From Crocinitomicaceae bacterium (GTDB lineage Bacteria > Bacteroidota > Bacteroidia > Flavobacteriales_D > Sanyastnellaceae), in contig PBWG01000058.1 of the NCBI GenBank assembly GCA_002729115.1, positions 2,573 through 16,032 on the forward strand: a stretch of DNA of 13,460 bases, given 5' to 3'. This document shows, piece by piece, positions 9,024 to 13,460 of this stretch (positions are counted from its first letter, which is position 1; each line of letters starts with the position of its first letter). The position numbers were made by a program, and so were the translations under genes. The notes below the pieces were generated by a model. The model made no database searches. It saw only the letters and a program-made list of their open reading frames with translations, and was not told the origin of the DNA.

Positions 9024-10370
9024 ATGTCCAAGACCTTGCGAATCAAAAAAGGAGTTGACATCCGCTTGGCCGGAGCTCCTTCCACCGAATGTGCTGCAGC
9101 GCCGGTACCCAAGGTGGTGGCCATTCAACCTCCCGATTACCCGGGATTGACCCCCAAACTTGCTGTCAAAGCTGGCGACGCTGTGAGCGCTGGTGACGCG
9201 CTTGTGTTCGACAAGACGTTCACCAACGTGAAGGTCACAAGCCCAGTGGCTGGCACCGTGAAGGAAGTGGTTCGTGGCGCCAAGCGCCGGATCATGGCCA
9301 TCGTGGTGGAGGCTTCCGGCGACCAGAAGCACCGCGACTTTGGGGTGTGGAATGGCGGGGACCGCGACGCCCTCGTGGCCCACTTGGCCGAGGCAGGCTT
9401 GTTCGCGGCATTCCGCCAGCGCCCCTTCGACGTGTTGGCCAACCCGGCCGACACCCCCCGTGCGATTTACGTGAGTGGATTCGATTCCTCGCCTATGGCG
9501 GCATCGACTTCTGTGGTGGTGGAAGGCCAAATGGACCACCTCCAACGCGGCATTGACGCCCTGGCCGAGCTCGCAGGAGCAGGTGGGGTGCACGTCGGCC
9601 TACAGGCGGGCGACAACGCCCTCGCCGGACTCAAGAATTGCAAGACGACTGCGTTCCAAGGACCTCACCCCGCGGGCAACGTGGGCGTGCAGATTCACCA
9701 CACGGCCCCCATCAACAAAGGGGAAGTGTTGTGGACGTTGGGCTTGCAGGACGCCATCAACCTCGGCGCTCTTTTGAACACAGGCAAGTACAGCGCCCGT
9801 CGTGTGGTGGCTGCGTGTGGTTCTGAGATGGACAACCCTCGTCACTTGGAAACCGTCGTTGGCGCCAAGCTCGCCGACCTCGGACTGAAAGTCCACGACG
9901 GCGCCCGCGTCATCAGCGGCAGCGTGTTGACCGGCACCAACGCCGGAATGGACGGCCACTTGGGTGCGTTCGCCACGCAAGTGGTGGCGTTGCCAGAAGG
10001 GCACGACCCCAAGTTCATGTTGACCGAAGGTTGGCTGAGCCCAGGGTTGAACAAGTTCTCGGCCAGCCGCGCTTACCCCACGTGGCTCATGCCCAAGGGG
10101 AAGACCTACACCTTGGACACCAACCAGAACGGGGAAGACCGCGCCTTTGTGGTCTCCGGCCAATACGAGGCCGTGTTCCCGTTTGATATCTACCCAGTGC
10201 ACCTCGTCAAGAGCATCATGGTGAACGACATCGATGCGATGGAGAAGCTGGGCATCTACGAAGTCGCGCCCGAGGATTTTGCCTTGTGCGAATTCGTGTG
10301 CACCTCGAAAATTCCCGTGCAGTCGCTCGTCCGTGAGGGGCTGGACGCTTTGAAAGTGGAACTTGGATAA
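9024..10370 (+). CDS. nqrA: Na+-translocating NADH:quinone reductase subunit A
   Basis: NqrA is the cytoplasmic-side subunit of the sodium-pumping NADH:quinone reductase and is implicated in quinone binding. The predicted 448 residues match the usual length (about 446-450). The N-terminus (KTLRIKKGVDIRLAG) and the barrel-sandwich region with VKAGDAVSAGDALVFDK and SPVAGTV (about 48-80) are typical of NqrA and RnfC relatives. The central part includes GVHVGLQAGDNAL, and VFPFDIYPVHLVKS lies near the C-terminus. The ATG at 9024 is preferred to an in-frame TTG at 9000, because it gives the family N-terminus and the TTG overlaps the probable promoter element. There is no clear Shine-Dalgarno sequence. 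It is the first gene of nqrABCDE, ends in TAA and is followed by nqrB after 11 bases. Confidence 0.96.
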   Translation: MSKTLRIKKGVDIRLAGAPSTECAAAPVPKVVAIQPPDYPGLTPKLAVKAGDAVSAGDALVFDKTFTNVKVTSPVAGTVKEVVRGAKRRIMAIVVEASGDQKHRDFGVWNGGDRDALVAHLAEAGLFAAFRQRPFDVLANPADTPRAIYVSGFDSSPMAASTSVVVEGQMDHLQRGIDALAELAGAGGVHVGLQAGDNALAGLKNCKTTAFQGPHPAGNVGVQIHHTAPINKGEVLWTLGLQDAINLGALLNTGKYSARRVVAACGSEMDNPRHLETVVGAKLADLGLKVHDGARVISGSVLTGTNAGMDGHLGAFATQVVALPEGHDPKFMLTEGWLSPGLNKFSASRAYPTWLMPKGKTYTLDTNQNGEDRAFVVSGQYEAVFPFDIYPVHLVKSIMVNDIDAMEKLGIYEVAPEDFALCEFVCTSKIPVQSLVREGLDALKVELG

Positions 10371-10381
10371 AGTCTGACGAC

Positions 10382-11599
10382 ATGAAAGCCATTCACAACC
10401 TCATCCAATCGGTCAAGCCTCACTTCGAAGAGGGCGGCAAGCTGTCGCGCTTCTGGGTGGTGTTCGACTCCCTCGAGACGTTCGCATTCACCCCAGGTCA
10501 CGTGACCTCTTCAGGGGCGCACGTCCGTGACAGCATCGATTTGAAGCGCACCATGTTCTTGGTGATTGTGGCCATGATTCCTTGCCTGTTGTTTGGCATG
10601 TGGAACATCGGACACCAGTACCACTTGAGCTTGGGTCAATCTTCCGACCTCCTCGCCAACGTCCTTGTGGGCGCATGGAAAGTCATCCCACTCATCGTCG
10701 TCAGCTACGGCGTGGGCTTGGGCATTGAGTTCTTGTTCGCGGGCATGCGCGGGCACAGCATCAACGAGGGCTACCTGGTCTCTGGCATGCTCATCCCACT
10801 CATCATGCCTGTGGACGTGCCCCTGTGGATGGTCGCCTTGGCCGTGGCGTTTGCCGTGGTGGTGGCGAAGGAAGTCTTCGGAGGCACCGGCATGAACATT
10901 TTGAACGTGGCCCTCACGGCACGGGCGTTCTTGTTCTTCGCCTACCCCAAGCAACTGAGCGGAGAAATCTGGATCCACGACGTGGCGACCAGCAAGGCTG
11001 GAGGCATGCTTGTGGACGGGTACACTGGGGCCACGGCCTTGGGTCACCTCGCGGGCACGGTGGGCACCGCGGCGTCGGAAGCGAGCGCTGCCACGATGTC
11101 GCTCTTCGCGGACGGCGGCATGTTCTCGTTGAGCAACTGCTTCTTGGGATTGATCCCAGGTTCGGTGGGAGAAACGTCTGCGTTGGCGTGTTTGATCGGA
11201 GCTGCCATCCTCATTTGGACCGGCATCGGGAGCTGGCGCGTGATCGCCTCCTTCTTGGCCGGCGGCTTGGTGATGGGGGTGTTGTTCAACCTCATCGGCG
11301 CCAACGCTTACATGACCATCAACCCCGTGCACCAAGTGGTGATGGGAGGGTTCATGTTTGGCATGGTCTTCATGGCCACCGACCCTGTGAGTGCAGCCCA
11401 AACGAACACAGGCAAGCTCTGGTATGGATTTTTCGGCGGCTTGTTCAGCATCATGATTCGCGTCTTCAACCCCGCCTACCCGGAGGGGGTGATGATGGCC
11501 ATCCTGTTCATGAACGTCATGGCCCCACTCATCGACCACTACGTGATTGAAGCCAACATCAAGCGCCGTGAGAAGCGGTTGACTGTGGCTGCAGCCTAA
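10382..11599 (+). CDS. nqrB: Na+-translocating NADH:quinone reductase subunit B
   Basis: NqrB is the large inner-membrane subunit that carries a covalently bound FMN, binds riboflavin and forms part of the Na+ pathway. The 405 residues fit the family. Several hydrophobic helices are visible (for example around 57-75, 100-120, 135-163 and the C-terminal third). The flavinylation motif DGYTGATAL places the FMN-bearing threonine at Thr218, the last residue of TGAT. Other family signatures are FLFAGMRGHSINEGYLVSG, GGTGMNILNVALTARAFLFF and MATDPVSAAQTNTGK. The subunit needs the flavin transferase ApbE, which is not in this window. It lies 11 bases after nqrA and 27 bases before nqrC, and ends in TAA. 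Confidence 0.97.
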   Translation: MKAIHNLIQSVKPHFEEGGKLSRFWVVFDSLETFAFTPGHVTSSGAHVRDSIDLKRTMFLVIVAMIPCLLFGMWNIGHQYHLSLGQSSDLLANVLVGAWKVIPLIVVSYGVGLGIEFLFAGMRGHSINEGYLVSGMLIPLIMPVDVPLWMVALAVAFAVVVAKEVFGGTGMNILNVALTARAFLFFAYPKQLSGEIWIHDVATSKAGGMLVDGYTGATALGHLAGTVGTAASEASAATMSLFADGGMFSLSNCFLGLIPGSVGETSALACLIGAAILIWTGIGSWRVIASFLAGGLVMGVLFNLIGANAYMTINPVHQVVMGGFMFGMVFMATDPVSAAQTNTGKLWYGFFGGLFSIMIRVFNPAYPEGVMMAILFMNVMAPLIDHYVIEANIKRREKRLTVAAA

Positions 11600-11626
11600 C
11601 CTTACGAACGAACGAAACGCACAACC

Positions 11627-12400
11627 ATGGCGATCAACAAAAACGGAACTGGCTACACCTTTGGCTTTGCCATTGTGATGGTGGTGGTGGTGGGGGCGGC
11701 CCTTGCAGCCACAGCCATTTCGCTGAAGCCCCTCCAGTAGGCCAACGCGGCCGACAAGAAGATGATGGACATCCTCGGGGCCATCAAGGTGGACTCCCAG
11801 CGCGACAACGCGAAGGAGCTCTTCGCTGAATACGTCACCTCACGCGTGTCCATCGACGCTTCTGGCGCGCAGGTGTCTGTGAAGCAAGGCGAAGTCAACG
11901 CCACCGACGCAACCGACCCTTTCAACATCGACATCAAGAAGGACTACCGCTCGCACAAGCCCGCCAAAGGCGACTTGTCTTGGGCCAACGCCGGCGACTT
12001 GACCTTCCCGGTCTTCGAATGCCAAAAAGAAGGCGAGACCTACTTCGTGGTGCCCATGGTGGGCTCCGGGCTGTGGGGACCGATTTGGGGCTACGTGGCG
12101 CTGGAGGGCGACATGCAGACCATCTATGGCGCCAAGTTTGACCACAAGACCGAGACCCCTGGTTTGGGTGCCGAAATCAAGGAGTCCTTCTTCACAGAAA
12201 AGTTCGAAGGCAAGACCCTGGCGGAAGTGGGGCCCACCTACTTCTCGGTCCTGAAGGGCGGCGCGTTGACCGACGTGCACAGTGTCGACGGCATCACCGG
12301 CGGCACCATCACGTCCAAGGGCGTGGATGAAATGCTCAACCGCACCATGGGCATTTACCTCAAGTACTTCAACAACGCAACCCAACGCGCCCAACGATGA
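11627..12400 (+). CDS. nqrC: Na+-translocating NADH:quinone reductase subunit C, interrupted by an in-frame TAG at codon 38
   Basis: NqrC is anchored by one N-terminal helix and holds a second covalent FMN on its periplasmic domain. Read from ATG 11627 with the TAG ignored, the frame spans 258 codons including the stop, the normal family length. Residues 1-10 are polar, about 11-32 form the membrane helix (a Val-rich run, then GAALAATAISL), and LKPLQ leads to TAG at 11738-11740. The same frame continues with ANAADKK, MDILGAIKV, FPVFECQKEGETYFV, GSGLWGPIWGYVAL and HKTETPGLGAEI. The flavinylation region is DGITGGTITSKGV, candidate FMN residue Thr227. Homologues carry Glu or Asp where the TAG stands, so a GAG to TAG change explains it. 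An annotator may call a shorter gene from 11762, but that lacks the anchor. It ends in TGA, overlapping nqrD as ATGA. Identity is near certain; whether it is functional is open. Confidence 0.9.
11738..11740 (+). other. In-frame amber (TAG) codon inside nqrC
   Basis: The codon is 111 bases (37 codons) after the nqrC ATG and in the same frame as the downstream 219 codons. It follows CAG (Gln37) and precedes GCC (Ala39). Family knowledge predicts an acidic residue after LKPLQ, consistent with one G-to-T change of a GAG codon. No frameshift is needed to explain it. No recoding structure such as a SECIS-like hairpin was obvious by eye. Confidence 0.95.
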
Positions 12401-13092
12401 GCACCGACACCAACACCACGGTCGAGACCAAGCGCGAGAGCTTGTTCAGCAAAAAGAACCGCAAACTCCTCAAGGATCCCCTGGACGACAGCAACCCCAT
12501 CACCGTGCAGGTGCTTGGCATCTGCTCGGCCTTGGCGATCACCGTGCAACTTCAGCAGGCTGTGATCATGAGCCTGTCTGTGCTCTTCGTGATGATCGGC
12601 GGCAACGTCATCATTTCCTTGCTTCGCAACATGGTGCCAGACCGAATCCGCATCATCGTGCAGCTCGTGGTTGTCGCCTCTTTGGTGATCATCGTGGACC
12701 AGGTGCTGAAAGCGTTCCAGCCAGACATCAGCGAGAAGCTGTCGGTCTTTGTGGGCTTGATCATCACCAACTGCATCATCATGGGACGCCTCGAGGCGTT
12801 CGCCTTGGGCAACAAGCCTGGGCCAGCGCTCCTCGACGCCATCGGCAACGCGATGGGCTACGCGTGGATCCTCCTCGTGGTCTCCATCGTCCGTGAAATC
12901 TTCGGCAGCGGGGCCATTTCGCTCCCTGGCATGGGCCAGGTCAAGTTCTTGCCCACAAGCTGGTTCATTTCTGAAGGTGGGTTCTACGAGAACAACAACC
13001 TGATGATTCTCCCTCCGATGGCTCTGATCACGGTGGGCCTCATCATTTGGATTCAACGCAGCCGCAACGAGGCACTTATCGAAGAAAACTAA
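12397..13092 (+). CDS. nqrD: Na+-translocating NADH:quinone reductase subunit D
   Basis: NqrD is a six-helix inner-membrane subunit that, with NqrE, holds an intramembrane iron-sulfur cluster between two pairs of cysteines. The 231 residues include Cys43 (LGICSALAITVQL) and Cys126 (GLIITNCIIMGRLEAFA). Their spacing equals that of Vibrio cholerae Cys29 and Cys112, so the ligands are conserved and the N-terminus is 14 residues longer, rich in Ser, Thr, Lys and Glu. Other signatures are NPITVQVLG, GGNVIISLLRN, RIRIIVQLVVVASLVIIVDQ and VREIFGSG. The ATG overlaps the nqrC TGA (ATGA), so its translation is probably coupled to nqrC. That makes the TAG upstream relevant to its expression. The stop is TAA and nqrE begins three bases later. 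Confidence 0.96.
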   Translation: MSTDTNTTVETKRESLFSKKNRKLLKDPLDDSNPITVQVLGICSALAITVQLQQAVIMSLSVLFVMIGGNVIISLLRNMVPDRIRIIVQLVVVASLVIIVDQVLKAFQPDISEKLSVFVGLIITNCIIMGRLEAFALGNKPGPALLDAIGNAMGYAWILLVVSIVREIFGSGAISLPGMGQVKFLPTSWFISEGGFYENNNLMILPPMALITVGLIIWIQRSRNEALIEEN

Positions 13093-13095
13093 GCC

Positions 13096-13460
13096 ATGGA
13101 ATACCTCAGCATATTCGTGAAGGGCATCTTCATCGAGAACATGATTTTCGCCTACTTCTTGGGCATGTGTTCTTACCTCGCGGTGTCCAAGACTGTCAAA
13201 ACCGCCAACGGCCTGGGCCTTGCGGTGATTTTTGTCCTCGGCATCACCGTGCCGATCAACTACCTCCTCGAGAACTACGTGCTCAAGGAAGGGGCTCTGG
13301 CCTGGTTGAACCCGGAGTACGCCAACGTCGACTTGAGCTTCCTCAGCTTCATCATGTTCATCGCGGTCATCGCGTCCATGGTGCAGCTCGTCGAGATGAT
13401 TGTCGAGAAGTTCGCCCCCGCGCTGTACGGCGCACTGGGCATCTTCCTGCCCCTCATCGC
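13096..13460 (+). CDS. nqrE: Na+-translocating NADH:quinone reductase subunit E, N-terminal part (3' end outside window)
   Basis: NqrE is the NqrD paralogue that completes the intramembrane iron-sulfur site. The first 121 codons of about 200 are present. The start [20 protein letters not shown] and the motif [12 protein letters not shown], with Cys25 equivalent to Vibrio Cys26, are diagnostic. [21 protein letters not shown] and the region ending [13 protein letters not shown] also match. The second ligand cysteine is expected just past the window end. The gene follows nqrD after three bases without a Shine-Dalgarno site, so it is probably translationally coupled. nqrF would be expected next. 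Confidence 0.95.
   Translation, partial: MEYLSIFVKGIFIENMIFAYFLGMCSYLAVSKTVKTANGLGLAVIFVLGITVPINYLLENYVLKEGALAWLNPEYANVDLSFLSFIMFIAVIASMVQLVEMIVEKFAPALYGALGIFLPLI

Noticed and set aside
8900..9124. Upstream extension of the DUF5103 frame
   Set aside because: It would run antisense through the nqrA start and promoter and bury the signal peptide about 75 residues inside the protein.
10511..11539. A 342-codon minus-strand open frame opposite nqrB
   Set aside because: The product is His/Asp/Gln-rich, as expected from reading hydrophobic membrane-helix codons backwards. nqrB on the plus strand is unmistakable.
11601..11619. Short AACG-type direct repeat between nqrB and nqrC
   Set aside because: Three or four copies of a four-base unit in a 27-base gap are too short to be called a regulatory repeat; it may simply serve as an A-rich translation leader.
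11675..11694. GTG/TGG repeat tract in nqrC
   Set aside because: It encodes the Val-rich part of the transmembrane anchor, and the frame is intact on both sides, so it is coding low complexity and not evidence of slippage.

Overview
The window is a GC-rich stretch of a Bacteroidota chromosome, most likely from a Flavobacteriales-like marine lineage. The evidence is a TonB-dependent receptor with an N-terminal carboxypeptidase-regulatory-like domain, a small companion protein with the same kind of domain, a DUF5103/type 9 secretion plug protein, a complete-looking nqr (Na+-pumping NADH:quinone reductase) operon, a Bacteroidota-type TAnnTTTG promoter element in front of nqrA, and starts with no clear Shine-Dalgarno sequence. 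The lineage is inferred from gene content; no rRNA or other marker gene is present.

Layout. (1) 3-914, plus strand: the 3' part of ligA, whose 5' end lies outside the window. (2) 933-8899, minus strand: six tightly packed genes. In transcription order they are a DUF5103/T9SS plug protein (8899-7598), an SDR oxidoreductase (7601-6879), a GT4-type glycosyltransferase (6879-5758), peptide chain release factor 3 prfC (5744-4137), a small exported carboxypeptidase-regulatory-like protein (4114-3464) and a TonB-dependent receptor (3467-933). Three of the five junctions are ATGA or TGATG overlaps and the other two gaps are 13 and 22 bases, so a single transcription unit is likely. (3) 8900-9023: a divergent intergenic region. 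(4) 9024-13460, plus strand: nqrA, nqrB, nqrC, nqrD and the 5' part of nqrE; nqrF would be expected beyond the window. No stretch over 300 bases lacks a gene. I saw no tRNA, rRNA, CRISPR array, insertion sequence or attachment site.

How the genes work together. NqrA-F form an inner-membrane complex that oxidises NADH, reduces quinone and exports Na+. The minus-strand cluster mixes envelope functions (secretion plug, glycosyltransferase, outer-membrane receptor with a small exported partner) with a translation factor. LigA is a housekeeping DNA-replication and repair enzyme.

The most notable observation is an in-frame TAG at codon 38 of nqrC, just after its transmembrane anchor. The reading frame is intact on both sides and the rest of the protein, including the FMN-attachment region, looks normal. 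It may be a sequencing or assembly error, a recent nonsense mutation, or a readthrough site. None of the 11 visible genes uses TAG as its terminator. I found no convincing undescribed multi-gene system; the window is otherwise ordinary core genome.
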